Shown here piece by piece: positions 50,500-59,419 of a DNA stretch of 64,000 nt. A program made the position numbers and the translations under genes. Numbering within the stretch: the stretch's first letter is position 1; the number at the start of each line of letters is the position of its first letter. The DNA lies in contig NZ_VFPO01000001.1 of NCBI RefSeq assembly GCF_006716765.1, positions 6,014,001 to 6,078,000 on the forward strand. Direction: 5' to 3'. Below the pieces are notes generated by a model. The model worked only from the letters and a program-made list of their open reading frames with translations. It had not been told where the DNA came from and did not search any database. Origin of the DNA: Actinomadura hallensis (GTDB lineage: Bacteria > Actinomycetota > Actinomycetes > Streptosporangiales > Streptosporangiaceae).

Positions 50500-51510
50500 T
50501 CACAGCCGTCCGAGCAGCGAGGCCAAGGGGTTGCGGCCCAGCCCCTGGGCGCCGAGGAAGTCGGCGAAGGCGGCCTCGGAACTGTACTTGGGACGCCAGC
50601 CGAGCTCCTTCTCCAGGGCCGTCGTGTCGATCACCCGGCCGTAGGTCAGCCAGCGCAGCAGCTCCGGCGAGAAGCCGGACAGGCCCGCGAAACGCCGCCC
50701 GGCGTCGCCGAGCACGGCCATCGACGGCGCCGGGACCGGCACGTAGGGCCGCCCGGCCCGGCGCAGCGCCTGCGACAGCAGCAGCACGCCGTCGCCCGCG
50801 ACGTTGAAGCAGCCCGGATGGTCCTCGACGGTCATGCGCCGCAGGACCTCGACGCCGTCGTCCTCGTGCACGAACTGCAGCCGCGGGTCGAAGCCCAGCA
50901 CCGTGGGGACGACCGGCAGCCGCAGGTACCGGGTGAGCGGGGAGTCCACGCCGGGGCCGAGGAAGTTCGCGAACCGCAGCACCGAGACCGTCAGGTCCGA
51001 CCGGCGCCGCATCAGCCCGCGGACGTAGCCCTCGACCTCGACCGCGTCCTTGGCGTACCCGGACGTGGGCGCCTCGACCGGCTCGTCCCGCTCGGTGAAC
51101 ACGGCGGGGTCCCGCGGCGACGAGCCGTACACCGCGGCGGAGGACCGCACGACGAGCTTGCGCATGTCCGGCGAGCGCTGGCACGCCGCGAGCAGCTGCA
51201 TCGTGCCGATGATGTTGAGTTCCTTCACCTTCGCCCGCGGGACCGACGAGGAGGTCACCAGGTTCAGGTGCACCACCGTGTCGACCGCGGCCGAGGAGAT
51301 GATGTTCGCGATGCCGGGCGTGCGGATGTCGACGCGAACGAACTCGGTGCGGCCGAGCGACATGCCGGGAGCCGGGTCCGGCGGGACGGTGTCCACCCCG
51401 ATGACCCGTTCGATGCCCGGATCGGCTTGCAGGGTGTTCGCGACCCGCGCCCCCAGGAACCGGGAGACGCCCGTGACGAGGACGACACGGGCCGCGGGCT
51501 TCGAGGACAC
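50500..51510 (-). CDS. NAD-dependent epimerase/dehydratase family protein
   Basis: A 336-residue extended short-chain dehydrogenase. The NAD motif is VVLVTGVSRFLGARVANTL; the catalytic lysine is in APTSGYAKDAVEVEGYV (YxxxK) with VRSSAAVYGSS before it. The GTG at 51510 (VSSKPAARVVLVTG) is chosen because GGGGTGGG lies 8 bases upstream; another GTG at 51522 would add four residues. A sugar-nucleotide or similar substrate is inferred. It follows the bS22 gene by 41 bp. Confidence 0.87.
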   Translation of the reverse strand: MSSKPAARVVLVTGVSRFLGARVANTLQADPGIERVIGVDTVPPDPAPGMSLGRTEFVRVDIRTPGIANIISSAAVDTVVHLNLVTSSSVPRAKVKELNIIGTMQLLAACQRSPDMRKLVVRSSAAVYGSSPRDPAVFTERDEPVEAPTSGYAKDAVEVEGYVRGLMRRRSDLTVSVLRFANFLGPGVDSPLTRYLRLPVVPTVLGFDPRLQFVHEDDGVEVLRRMTVEDHPGCFNVAGDGVLLLSQALRRAGRPYVPVPAPSMAVLGDAGRRFAGLSGFSPELLRWLTYGRVIDTTALEKELGWRPKYSSEAAFADFLGAQGLGRNPLASLLGRL

Positions 51511-51551
51511 TGTGCGTCCCACCCCTCACGGCTGACTTGCCGGCGTGACGA

Positions 51552-51650
51552 CTACTTCTTGTTGCGGCGCTGAATGCGCGTCTTCTTCAGCAGCTTGCGG
51601 TGCTTCTTCTTGGCCATCCTCTTGCGGCGCTTCTTGATGACGGAGCCCAC
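51552..51650 (-). CDS. bS22-type small basic ribosomal protein (AURKAIP1/COX24 domain)
   Basis: A 32-residue, very basic protein beginning MGSVIKKRRKRMAKKKHRK and ending RRNKK. It matches the conserved actinobacterial mini-protein found as bS22 in mycobacterial ribosomes. The start is GTG at 51650 with GAGG four bases upstream. It lies between the HTH protein and the epimerase, a long-conserved order. It is easily missed because of its size. Confidence 0.92.
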   Translation of the reverse strand: MGSVIKKRRKRMAKKKHRKLLKKTRIQRRNKK

Positions 51651-52235
51651 GAGACCTCGCTCGGTATGTCGGGTGGTGTGCAGGAGGCGGTCGTGCCGCG
51701 GTCGCTCTTCGTTCGAGACGCGCGTACAGGGCCGCCGCCCAAGACTACCGCTGGACCGGAGGAGATCTCGCCCCGGCCCGGCCCTCGGCGTGCTTCACCG
51801 CCGCGGCGACGCGGCGGGGCGGCGCCGCGCCCTCGGCACGACGCGTCCGGCGTGGCGGCTACGCGCGCACCAGGGGACACGCCGCGCCCAGGACGGGACG
51901 CGACGCGCCCGGCACGACGGCTCGCCGCGCACCCGCCGGCGCGCGCCGCGGCCGGCGCCGCGGCGCGGGCGGCGGACGCGGCGGCCCGCTCGCGCGGGCA
52001 CGCCGGTTCCGGCGCCGCGCTTCGCACGGCGCCGTGCACGCCTCGGCGCGGGCGGGCGGACCGTGCGGCCACCGGGGTGGCCGCCGCCCGTCCCGCGCGG
52101 TGTCCGGACCGTCCTCGCGGTCCTCGCCCTGCTTCCCCAGCTCCGGGACGTTCCCTCGGGTCCGTTCCGGCGCCCCCTGCACGGCCGGGTGCGGAGTGTC
52201 CGGCGGGGTCATGGCACATGCCCCGCCCTTACCCG
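51651..52235. other. GC-rich interval without a supported gene
   Basis: These 585 bases separate bS22 from the HTH gene. They are extremely GC- and CpG-rich, with many short inverted repeats of GCGCC/GGCGC type around 51920-52000. Open frames exist on both strands but read as Arg/Ala/Pro/Gly low-complexity and have no ribosome-binding site or recognisable motif. The promoter of the bS22-epimerase-acyltransferase unit probably lies at its low-coordinate end. Confidence 0.6.
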
Positions 52236-52439
52236 TTATCCGGCTTCGATGTACGCGTCGCGCAGGTAGTCGTGAACGGCCTGCTCGGGAACCCGGAACG
52301 AGCGGCCCACGCGGATCGCGGGCAGCTCGCCGGAGTGGACGAGACGGTAGACGGTCATCTTGGACACCCGCATCACCGAGGCCACTTCGGCCACGGTCAG
52401 GAACCTGACCTCGCTCAGAGGTCGCTCGCCTGAGGTCAT
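52236..52439 (-). CDS. Excisionase-family helix-turn-helix protein
   Basis: A 67-residue DNA-binding protein with the MerR/excisionase-type fold: FLTVAEVASVMRVSKMTVYRL and HSGELPAIRVGRSFRVPEQAV. It matches the small HTH protein that lies next to bS22 and proC in mycobacteria (Rv0500A as I recall). The ATG at 52439 has GAGGG upstream. It is not associated with an integrase here, so it is a chromosomal regulator, not a phage excisionase. Confidence 0.88.
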   Translation of the reverse strand: MTSGERPLSEVRFLTVAEVASVMRVSKMTVYRLVHSGELPAIRVGRSFRVPEQAVHDYLRDAYIEAG

Positions 52440-52614
52440 CGGACGCCCTCTTCCACACGTGCCGCGCACCGGCCCTTCGGGTGACTTTGATCACGCACGT
52501 GTACTTCCTCCAGCGTAAATCGCGTATCGGCAGTCGCAAGAGGGGAGTTCCGCACATTTCCGTATCCCGACCTGACCCGAGGGACACAGTGCTGATTCCA
52601 CACGGAGGGTGGAC

Positions 52615-52818
52615 ATGACGGCACATGGAGTGGCACGGCCACCGGTTGTCAACCGGAACCCCGCATTGACCTGCGGTTTCGGTGCTCCCGATGGCGTCGC
52701 GCAGGCCCATCCGTCACGTTACGGCGGCTTCGTCACACACAGTGAACGGGGAGGGCGCCACGGCGGCGCCCCCGACGGGGTGCGCCCGCCGGGCGACGCG
52801 GGTCAGCCGGACGGGTGA
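52615..52818 (+). CDS. Possible small protein of unknown function
   Basis: An ATG at 52615 has GGAGG 6 bases upstream, as good as any site in the window, and opens a 67-codon frame (MTAHGVARPPVVNRNPALTC). Its 3' end overlaps the convergent phosphatase gene by 16 bases. No family is recognised and the tail is Gly/Pro/Asp-rich. Apart from this frame and a hairpin, the 363-bp interval 52440-52802 holds nothing I can identify. Confidence 0.3.
   Translation: MTAHGVARPPVVNRNPALTCGFGAPDGVAQAHPSRYGGFVTHSERGGRHGGAPDGVRPPGDAGQPDG
52753..52771. terminator. Hairpin after the phosphatase gene
   Basis: GGGCGCC and GGCGCCC form a 7-bp stem with a 5-nt loop, 31 bases beyond the phosphatase stop on the minus strand. 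It is a likely terminator for the acuC-phosphatase operon. Confidence 0.5.
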
Positions 52819-53681
52819 AGACCCGCGCGATCAAGGATGTACGCGGTCAGAGGCGCATAGTGGTGCGGCGCGATGCCGTCGTCGAGCGGCACGACCACGT
52901 CGATCTTGCCTTCGGCGGCGCCGGCGAACAGCGCGGGATCGTTACAGTCCGCGAACCCCACGGTGTCGATGCCGGCCTGTCCGGCCGCTCCGGCCCAGCC
53001 GTGATCGGCGATGGCCAGATCCGGCCAAAAATCAGGTTTAGCCTCCGCAGAGTCCTCCGAAGCGCTAGTGGCCAGCTCCCGGAGCATGGCCTCCATCGGG
53101 TCCGGATCGTGCGTGTGGTGCGTCCGCCCGTCGTCGCCCTCCAGCATCGCCACGCCCGGTTCGGCGTAGACGATGCGGCGCAGCTCGCTGCCCCCGTAGC
53201 CGACCTCGACCTCGTACGTCCATCCCTCGGCGGGCGACAGCAGGCGGCAGCCCGCCTCCTTCAGCGCCCGCGCGATCCCCTGGTACAGCGGCGTCAGCGT
53301 CGCCGGGTGGCCCGTCGCCAGCACCACGTTCTCCTTGCGCCGCGCGGCGAGGCCGATGCGGTCGCCCATCGCCTCCAGCGTGTCGATCGTGATGTCGGGG
53401 TCGATGGTGTCGTCGCCGTAGATGTGCCGCGGGTCGGGGTCGACGCCGCAGCGCTCGACCATCATCTCCAGCACGGACCGCTCGGTCCACGACGGCTTCA
53501 GCTCCAGCCCGAGCCGGTAGTACGGGTGGCCCGCGGCCATCCGCCGGTAGTGCAGCAGGTTGTTCTGGCGCGGCGTCGCCACCTCGCCGGCGATCATCGT
53601 CCGGACGAGGTGGGCGCGCAGCTCGTCCCGTGCCGGCGCCGGTTTCGGCCCGGCCGCCGGGCGTCCCGCGGAACCGGTCAT
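52803..53681 (-). CDS. Actinobacterial phosphatase-family protein
   Basis: A 292-residue protein matching the actinobacterial family annotated simply as phosphatase (Pfam PF15698 as I recall). Landmarks are HYRRMAAGHPYYRLGLELKP, DPDITIDTLEAMGDRIG and ADHGWAGAAGQAGIDTVGFAD. I cannot assign catalytic residues. Its start overlaps the acuC stop by 4 bp, so the two are coupled. The substrate is unknown. Confidence 0.75.
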   Translation of the reverse strand: MTGSAGRPAAGPKPAPARDELRAHLVRTMIAGEVATPRQNNLLHYRRMAAGHPYYRLGLELKPSWTERSVLEMMVERCGVDPDPRHIYGDDTIDPDITIDTLEAMGDRIGLAARRKENVVLATGHPATLTPLYQGIARALKEAGCRLLSPAEGWTYEVEVGYGGSELRRIVYAEPGVAMLEGDDGRTHHTHDPDPMEAMLRELATSASEDSAEAKPDFWPDLAIADHGWAGAAGQAGIDTVGFADCNDPALFAGAAEGKIDVVVPLDDGIAPHHYAPLTAYILDRAGLHPSG

Positions 53682-54892
53682 TCGTCCGTCATCGGGTCGA
53701 GGCCGTGCTCGGGGAACACCGCCCGCCGCGTCGCCAGGACCGCCTGGTCGACGGGACTCGCCGGGTCGAATCCGTTCGCCCACGCATTGACCTCCACTAC
53801 GTCCGTGCCGTCCGTCATACGGCGGGGGGCGATCTGCTCGGTGCGGAGCCGCGCGAACTCGCGCCACTCCTCCGGGGTCGGCGTCCGCGGCGGGATCGGC
53901 CCGCCCGCGGCCTCGGCCAGCAGGTGCGTCCAGACCCTCGGCACGACCTGCACCAGCTCGTAGCCGCCGCCCCCGGTCGCGATCCACCGGCCGCCCGCCG
54001 TCTCGTGCGCGAGCGCGTGCAGGAGGCCGTAGGCGGTGCGCTGCCCGTCCACGCTGAGCGTGAGGTGCGCGAGCGGGTCGAGCGCGTGGCCGTCGGCGCC
54101 GTGCTGGGTGACGAGCACCTGCGGGCGGAACCGGCGCAGCAGCGGGGGGACGATCGCGTCGAACGCGCGCAGCCACGGCCGGTCGCCCGTGCCGGGCGGA
54201 AGCGCGACGTTGACGGACGTGCCCTCCGCGCCCGTCTCGTTCGGGAAGCCCGTGCCGGGGAAGAGCGTCCGCGGCGTCTCGTGGATGCTGATGGTCAGCA
54301 CGCGGGGGTCGTCGTAGAAGGCGGCCTGGACGCCGTCGCCGTGGTGGACGTCGATGTCGACGTAGGCGACGCGCTCGGCGCCGTTCTCCAGCAGCCACGC
54401 GATCGCGACGGCGGGGTCGTTGTAGACGCAGAACCCGCTGGCGGAGCCGGCCAGCGCGTGGTGCAGGCCGCCGGAGATGTTGAGGGCGTGCTCGGAGCGC
54501 CCGGTCCACACCGCCTCGGCCGCGGCGACGGTCGCGCCCGCGACCAGGGCGGACGCGTCGTGCATGCCGATGAACACCGGGTTGTCGGAGGTGCCGAGCC
54601 CGTAGCGGAACTCGGGGAGCCCGGTCGCGCCGGCGTGCTTCACCGCCGCGATGTAGGGCTCCTCGTGGACGAGCCGGAGCAGCTTGTCGTCCGCGGCGTC
54701 GAACTCCGACATCCGGACGTTGGGACGATCCAGCACGCCGAGTTCCCGGGCCAGCGCCATCGTCAGCTCGACGCGCACCGGGTTCAGGGGGTGTCCGGAG
54801 CCGAAATCGTAGGAGATGAGGCGTTCGTCCCAGAAGACTTCGAGCCCGCAGTTCGCGGGGGCGGAGGTCGGGGAGGACGCGGGACTGCTCAT
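53678..54892 (-). CDS. acuC: AcuC-type histone deacetylase family protein
   Basis: A 404-residue zinc deacetylase of the arginase/HDAC fold. The active-site elements are ISGGLHHALAGSASGFCVYND (landmark only for the His pair), YVDIDVHHGDGVQAAFYDD with zinc ligands, and TGGGGYELVQV with the catalytic tyrosine. AcuC removes acetyl groups from proteins such as acetyl-CoA synthetase or from small molecules. It is the first gene of the unit with the phosphatase gene. Confidence 0.92.
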   Translation of the reverse strand: MSSPASSPTSAPANCGLEVFWDERLISYDFGSGHPLNPVRVELTMALARELGVLDRPNVRMSEFDAADDKLLRLVHEEPYIAAVKHAGATGLPEFRYGLGTSDNPVFIGMHDASALVAGATVAAAEAVWTGRSEHALNISGGLHHALAGSASGFCVYNDPAVAIAWLLENGAERVAYVDIDVHHGDGVQAAFYDDPRVLTISIHETPRTLFPGTGFPNETGAEGTSVNVALPPGTGDRPWLRAFDAIVPPLLRRFRPQVLVTQHGADGHALDPLAHLTLSVDGQRTAYGLLHALAHETAGGRWIATGGGGYELVQVVPRVWTHLLAEAAGGPIPPRTPTPEEWREFARLRTEQIAPRRMTDGTDVVEVNAWANGFDPASPVDQAVLATRRAVFPEHGLDPMTDE

Positions 54893-55047
54893 GACCTCAC
54901 GGTATCGCCTCCGTCACGTGGGCCGGCTCACACCCTCCCGCCGTTCCGTCCCGGGGGAAGGGCGGGCCGCTACGGATCCGTGACGTGAATGACATGCCGG
55001 AAACGGGCATATCAATAAGAAGGCGTTTACTTACAGATGGGGCGTCG

Positions 55048-55676
55048 ATGGAGCCGAGCGTCCGCAGCCGCGCGATCAGCGGCGTGCTCCGCCTGGGCGT
55101 CCGCCCGATCCTCCACCGCATCCCCGGTCATCCCGGCGGCATCCGCACCGCCCGCTCGACCGTGGACGCCGCGTCGCTGCTGATGCGGCCCGGCTCCCGC
55201 GTCCGCGTCCTGCCGCTGCACGACCCGCAGCTCGGGACCGGGCGGGACGAGCGTCCCGTCACCGGCGAATGGGTCGTCTCCCGCGACGACGGAAGCGCCG
55301 CCTCCGCGGGGACGGCCGGGGGCGCGGTCCTGTACCTGCACGGCGGCGGGTACGTGGTGTGCTCCCCGCGCACCCACCGGCCCATCACGTCGACGACCCG
55401 CGGCTGGCCCTGCTCACCTGCGCGTGGGCGGACGTCCCGCCCGTCCTCATCCAGGTCGGCGGCGACGAGGTGCTGCGTCCCGAGGCCGAGGCCCTGGCGG
55501 ACGCCCTGAAGGCGGCGGGGGCGGACTGCGAGCTCCAGGTCTGGAAGGGGCAGATGCACGTCTTCCAGATCCTCAACCGCGTCCTGCCGGAGGCCGCCGC
55601 CGCGATGCGCGACGCGGGACGCTTCGTCCGCGCCGTCACGGCCCCCGCCACGGCGGAACACCCCGAAGCCGCCTGA
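55048..55676 (+). pseudogene. Alpha/beta hydrolase (HSL/esterase family) pseudogene
   Basis: The first frame reads MEPSVRSRAISGVLRLGVRP and carries the oxyanion motif VLYLHGGGYVVCSPRTHRPIT. Near 55390 the frame shifts and the sequence continues as DDPRLALLT and VPPVLIQVGGDEVLRPEAEAL, ending with the His region KGQMHVFQILNRVLP. About 110-130 residues, including the GDSAGG nucleophile, are gone. Both ends are otherwise well preserved, so the loss seems recent. It lies between acuC and a small membrane protein gene. Confidence 0.85.
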
Positions 55677-55737
55677 CGGCGCCCCGTCCGGAACGCGAGG
55701 CCCGAACTGCACGGGCCGGGCGTATGCGGCCCGCGGG

Positions 55738-56178
55738 TCAGGGACGGTCCACGGGTTCCCTGCGCCGGGGGACGGCGGCCTCGCTCGCGCGCCTCCCGCG
55801 GCCGGCGGTGAGCAAGCCGGTCAGCGCCGCGAGCGCCGCGACGCCCTCGCCGACCAGGCTGAGCGTCTTCTCGAAGTACCAGACGGGCTCGTGCATGGCG
55901 GGCAGCGGGCCGAGCACGCCCACGTCGGCGTAGGAGTAGAGCAGGAGCGCGCCGACCGCGCTGGCGGCGACGAGAAACGCCAGCGCGTACGTCCAGCGGA
56001 CCGCGTGGACGAGGATCACGGCGGCGACGATGCCCGCGACCGACGCCTGGGCGCGGAAGAGGACGTCACCGCCGATGGCCCCGCCCTCCACGAAGGCCAT
56101 GTCGGGGGCGAACACCCAGTGGACGCAGGCGTCGACGGCGAGTCCGGCGGCGACGAGGAGGCGCAGAATCAGTCCCAT
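55738..56178 (-). CDS. Small membrane protein of unknown function
   Basis: A 146-residue protein with four hydrophobic helices (LILRLLVAAGLAVDACVHW, VAGIVAAVILVHAV, YALAFLVAASAVGALLL, and one near 115-135) and a basic tail. The pattern resembles DoxX-like or related small actinobacterial membrane proteins but no clear motif is visible. The ATG at 56178 is chosen; the frame is open to a TTG at 56214. It lies 73 bp downstream of proC on the same strand. Confidence 0.65.
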   Translation of the reverse strand: MGLILRLLVAAGLAVDACVHWVFAPDMAFVEGGAIGGDVLFRAQASVAGIVAAVILVHAVRWTYALAFLVAASAVGALLLYSYADVGVLGPLPAMHEPVWYFEKTLSLVGEGVAALAALTGLLTAGRGRRASEAAVPRRREPVDRP

Positions 56179-56251
56179 GCCAGTTACCACGGACGACGGT
56201 CCGGACCGGCTCAATGTTCAAAGATGAACTTTCCGGCTCCCCGGCGCGGGG

Positions 56252-57046
56252 TCAGCCGCCCGCCAGCTCGCGTCCCCGGTTGCGGGCGGCCTCGATGGCC
56301 TCCAGCACGGCCGCGCGGACCCCGTGCCGCTCCAGCTCCCGGATCGCCGAGATCGTCGTCCCTCCCGGGGAGGTGACGGCCTCGCGCAGCATCACCGGGT
56401 GCTCGCCGGAGTCCCGCAGCATGGTGGCCGCGCCCACGGCCGACTGGATGACCATCTCCAGGGCGGCGGCGCGGGGCATGCCGAGCAGGATGCCCGCGTC
56501 CACCATCGCCTCGACCAGGTAGTAGAAGTAGGCGGGGCCGCTGCCCGACAGCGCCGTGGCGCCGTCCTGGAGCGACTCGGGGATGCGCAGCACCTTCCCC
56601 ACCGGCGCGAGCAGCTCCTCCGCCAGCTTCAGGTGCTCCTCCCCCGCGTGCGACCCGGGCGAGATGACGCTCATCGCCTGGTCCACGAGGACGGGCGTGT
56701 TCGACATGACGCGGACGACGGGCACGCCCTCCGGCAGCCGCTCCTCGATGAACCCCGTGGTGATCCCCGCCGCCGCCGAGATCACCAGGCGGCCGGGCGG
56801 GACGTGCGGCCCGACCTCGTCCAGCAGGGCCCCCATGTCCTGCGGCTTGACCGCGAGGATCAGCGTCTCGGCCGTCGCCGCGGCGTCCCGGTTCGAGACG
56901 ATCTCGATGCCGTACCGCTCGCGCAGCAGCGCCCCGCGCTCCTCGCGGCGCACGGTGGCCATCAGCTCGGACGGGGAGCGGCCGGCCCGGAGCACGCCGG
57001 ACAGCAGCGCCTCGCCCATCTTCCCGGCACCCAGAATCGCGATCAT
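56252..57046 (-). CDS. proC: Pyrroline-5-carboxylate reductase
   Basis: ProC makes proline from pyrroline-5-carboxylate with NAD(P)H. The nucleotide fold is MIAILGAGKMGEALLSGVL, and the family signature near residues 210-232 contains SPGGTTISAIRELERHGVR. DGATALSGSGPAYFYYLVEAM is also diagnostic. The ATG at 57046 has AAGGTG upstream and gives 264 residues; a GTG three codons earlier is possible. The gene for the opposing enzyme, proline dehydrogenase, lies directly upstream. Confidence 0.95.
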   Translation of the reverse strand: MIAILGAGKMGEALLSGVLRAGRSPSELMATVRREERGALLRERYGIEIVSNRDAAATAETLILAVKPQDMGALLDEVGPHVPPGRLVISAAAGITTGFIEERLPEGVPVVRVMSNTPVLVDQAMSVISPGSHAGEEHLKLAEELLAPVGKVLRIPESLQDGATALSGSGPAYFYYLVEAMVDAGILLGMPRAAALEMVIQSAVGAATMLRDSGEHPVMLREAVTSPGGTTISAIRELERHGVRAAVLEAIEAARNRGRELAGG

Positions 57047-57104
57047 CGAACACACCTTGACGTGGGTTTTCCTGACGACCGCTCCAGCCTATAGCGGCGG
57101 CGGG

Positions 57105-58025
57105 TCAGGACCGCCCGGCCAGGGACCGCAGGAAGAGCCGGAGGTTCGCGGGCCGCTCCGCGAGACGCCGCATGAAGTACGGGTACCACTCCCGGCCGTA
57201 GGCGACGTACACCCGGACCTGCGCGCCCTGCGCCGCGAGACGCCGCTGCTCCTGCGGGCGGACGCCGTAGAGCATCTGGTACTCGAAGGAGCCGGGGTCA
57301 CGGTCGTGCAGCACCGCCAAGGCGTCCGCGATCTCGATGAGCCGGGGGTCGTGCGTGGCGAGCATCGGGTAGCCCTTGCCTGCCATCAGGACCTTCATGC
57401 ACCGCACGAACGACCTGTCGACCTCTTCCCTGTCGGTGAAGGCCACCGCGGAGGGAGCGGCGTAGGCGCCCTTGCACAGCCTGACGCGTGACCCCTCGTA
57501 GGCGAGTTCCGCACAGTGTTCCTCTGCGCGGCGCAGGTACGCCTGGATGACGGCACCGACGTCGGGGAAGTCGCGCCTCAGTTCGTGGACGATCCTCAGC
57601 GTCGAGTCGACGGTGGTGTGGTCCTCCATGTCGAGGGTGACCGTCGTCCCGGCGTCGCGGGCGGCCGCGCAGATGCGACGGGCGTTGGCCAGGGCGAGGT
57701 CCTCGTCGAAGGTCTGCCCCAGTGCCGACAGCTTCGCCGACACCTCGGCGCGCGTACCGAGACCGGCGGCGCCGAGGCGTTCCAGCAGCTCGACGTAGTG
57801 CTGGACGTTCGCCTCGGCCCGCTCCTTGTCGTGGGTGTCCTCCCCGAGGACGTCCATGGTGACGAGGAGTCCCTCGGCGGTCAGGTCGCCGGTGACGCGC
57901 AGGGCGTCCTCGATGGTCTCCCCGGCGATGAACCTGCGGACCACCTCATCGCTGAACGGCGCGGTCTCCACGACCCTGCGCACGCGCTCACTGCGCGACG
58001 CGACGAGCAACGCCTGACGAAGCAC
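57105..58025 (-). CDS. Proline dehydrogenase
   Basis: A 306-residue FAD enzyme (PRODH) that oxidises proline to pyrroline-5-carboxylate and feeds electrons to the quinone pool. Motifs are TVTLDMEDHTTVDSTLRI, VIQAYLRRAEEHCAEL, VRLCKGAYAAP and EYQMLYGVRPQEQRRL. The GTG at 58025 has GAGGGG 6 bases upstream. It is monofunctional, without the P5C dehydrogenase domain of PutA. It lies next to proC on the same strand, which would make a proline cycle if both are expressed. Confidence 0.93.
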   Translation of the reverse strand: MLRQALLVASRSERVRRVVETAPFSDEVVRRFIAGETIEDALRVTGDLTAEGLLVTMDVLGEDTHDKERAEANVQHYVELLERLGAAGLGTRAEVSAKLSALGQTFDEDLALANARRICAAARDAGTTVTLDMEDHTTVDSTLRIVHELRRDFPDVGAVIQAYLRRAEEHCAELAYEGSRVRLCKGAYAAPSAVAFTDREEVDRSFVRCMKVLMAGKGYPMLATHDPRLIEIADALAVLHDRDPGSFEYQMLYGVRPQEQRRLAAQGAQVRVYVAYGREWYPYFMRRLAERPANLRLFLRSLAGRS

Positions 58026-58096
58026 TGCGAACCCCTCGGTGGACGCCGCCGGCTCCCCGCCGGCTCCGTCCAGGTTATGCCCGGCCCGGCCGCCGA

Positions 58097-59302
58097 TCAC
58101 GAAACGGCGCCGCCGCCCCCGCCGGCTCCGTGCTGCCGGACGTACTCGTCCATCTTCGCGGTCTTGACGGCCTCGAACAGCGCCTTCGACTTCGCGGGGT
58201 CGAGGAACACCACGCTCTGCCTGGCGCGGGTCCCGGTCCCCCGGTGCGGCGTCGTCATGAACACCACGTCCGACGCGCGGACGCCGCGCATGCTCAGCGC
58301 CAGCGACCGCAGGTCGCCCGCCGACACGCCCTCGTCCACGCTGATCGACTTGGTCAGCGCCGACAGGAACCGGTCGAGCTTCAGCGGGTTGGTCAGCGTC
58401 CCGCGGTCCGAGGCCTGCTTGGCCAGCGCCCTGAGGAACGCCTGCTGGCGCTTGATCCGGTCGAAGTCGCCGTTCGGCAGGTTGTACCGCTGCCGGACGA
58501 ACAGCAGCGCGTCCTCGCCGTTCAGCTTCTGCTTGCCCGCCGTCCACTGCTTCTTGCGGGCCGGGTCGTACACGGTCTCCTTGATGTTGACCGTGACGCC
58601 GCCCAGCGCGTCCGTCATCGACTTGAAGCCCTCGAAGTCGATGGCGCCGTAGTGGTCGATGCGGATGCCGGTGAGGTTCTCGACGGTCTCGATCAGCAGC
58701 TTGGGGCCGCCGTAGGAGAACGCCGCATTGATCTTCTGGTTGCCGTAGCCGGGGACCTCGACCCACGCGTCGCGCGGGAAGGAGACGATGTAGGCCTTCT
58801 TCCGGTCCGCCGGCAGGTGCAGCAGCATGATCGTGTCGGTGCGCTGCTGCCCGGGCCTCCAGGTCCGGTTGCCCTCCCCGGTGGTGTTCCGCTCCCGGGA
58901 GTCCGACCCGACGAGCAGCCAGTTCTCGGTGCCCTTCACGTTCGGTCCCGGCCGGTCGGGGTCGTCGTCCGGCATGACGCCCTGGATCCGGTCGATGTTG
59001 CCGTTGTAGGACGACTGCCGCTCCCAGAGCAGGCCGCCGATCCCCGCGACGACCAGCGCCGTGAACACGCCGATCGCGATCAGGATCCGAGGCCAGCGGC
59101 GCCTGCGCCCGCCCGGGCCGCCGTCCGAACCCTCCCAGAACGCAGCGTTCTCCGTCTCGCCCTTGCCGGGGCCCTGTCCCGCGCCCCCGCCCGGCGCCTG
59201 CGGAGGCCGGGGCGGCTCGGGACCGCCGGTGCCCGGTGCCTGCCCCGGAGCCCCTGCGGGCTCCGGCGGCACGGAGGGGCCAGGTAGATCTCGCGCGGTC
59301 AT
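58097..59302 (-). CDS. LytR-CpsA-Psr family cell-wall ligase
   Basis: A 401-residue LCP protein that attaches glycopolymers to peptidoglycan. A proline/glycine-rich cytoplasmic region of about 68 residues precedes one membrane helix (WPRILIAIGVFTALVVAGIG), then the LCP domain with LLVGSDSRERN, QRTDTIMLLHL, VSFPRDAWVEVPGYG and VRQRYNLPNGDFDRIKRQQ. The arginine and aspartate residues that hold the pyrophosphate are conserved. Substrate could be teichoic acid, arabinogalactan-like polymer or capsule. Confidence 0.92.
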   Translation of the reverse strand: MTARDLPGPSVPPEPAGAPGQAPGTGGPEPPRPPQAPGGGAGQGPGKGETENAAFWEGSDGGPGGRRRRWPRILIAIGVFTALVVAGIGGLLWERQSSYNGNIDRIQGVMPDDDPDRPGPNVKGTENWLLVGSDSRERNTTGEGNRTWRPGQQRTDTIMLLHLPADRKKAYIVSFPRDAWVEVPGYGNQKINAAFSYGGPKLLIETVENLTGIRIDHYGAIDFEGFKSMTDALGGVTVNIKETVYDPARKKQWTAGKQKLNGEDALLFVRQRYNLPNGDFDRIKRQQAFLRALAKQASDRGTLTNPLKLDRFLSALTKSISVDEGVSAGDLRSLALSMRGVRASDVVFMTTPHRGTGTRARQSVVFLDPAKSKALFEAVKTAKMDEYVRQHGAGGGGGAVS

Positions 59303-59419
59303 GGCGTTGAAGCTACCAGCCCGATCAGCGCAGGTTGGGCTGGTTCGAGCCAGGTGTCCGGTTAAGGCTTCGGCCGTCCCCGATGTAAACCGCGGGCCGC
59401 CCCAAGGGGTCGTCCCCGC

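Noticed and set aside
51587..52219. Open frame of about 210 codons opposite and beyond bS22
   Set aside because: It is Arg/Ala/Pro/Gly low complexity, runs antisense-like through the bS22 region in another frame, and has no ribosome-binding site or motif.
52236..52439. Excisionase of an integrated element
   Set aside because: No integrase, attachment repeats or phage genes are near, and the gene lies in a conserved chromosomal block beside bS22.
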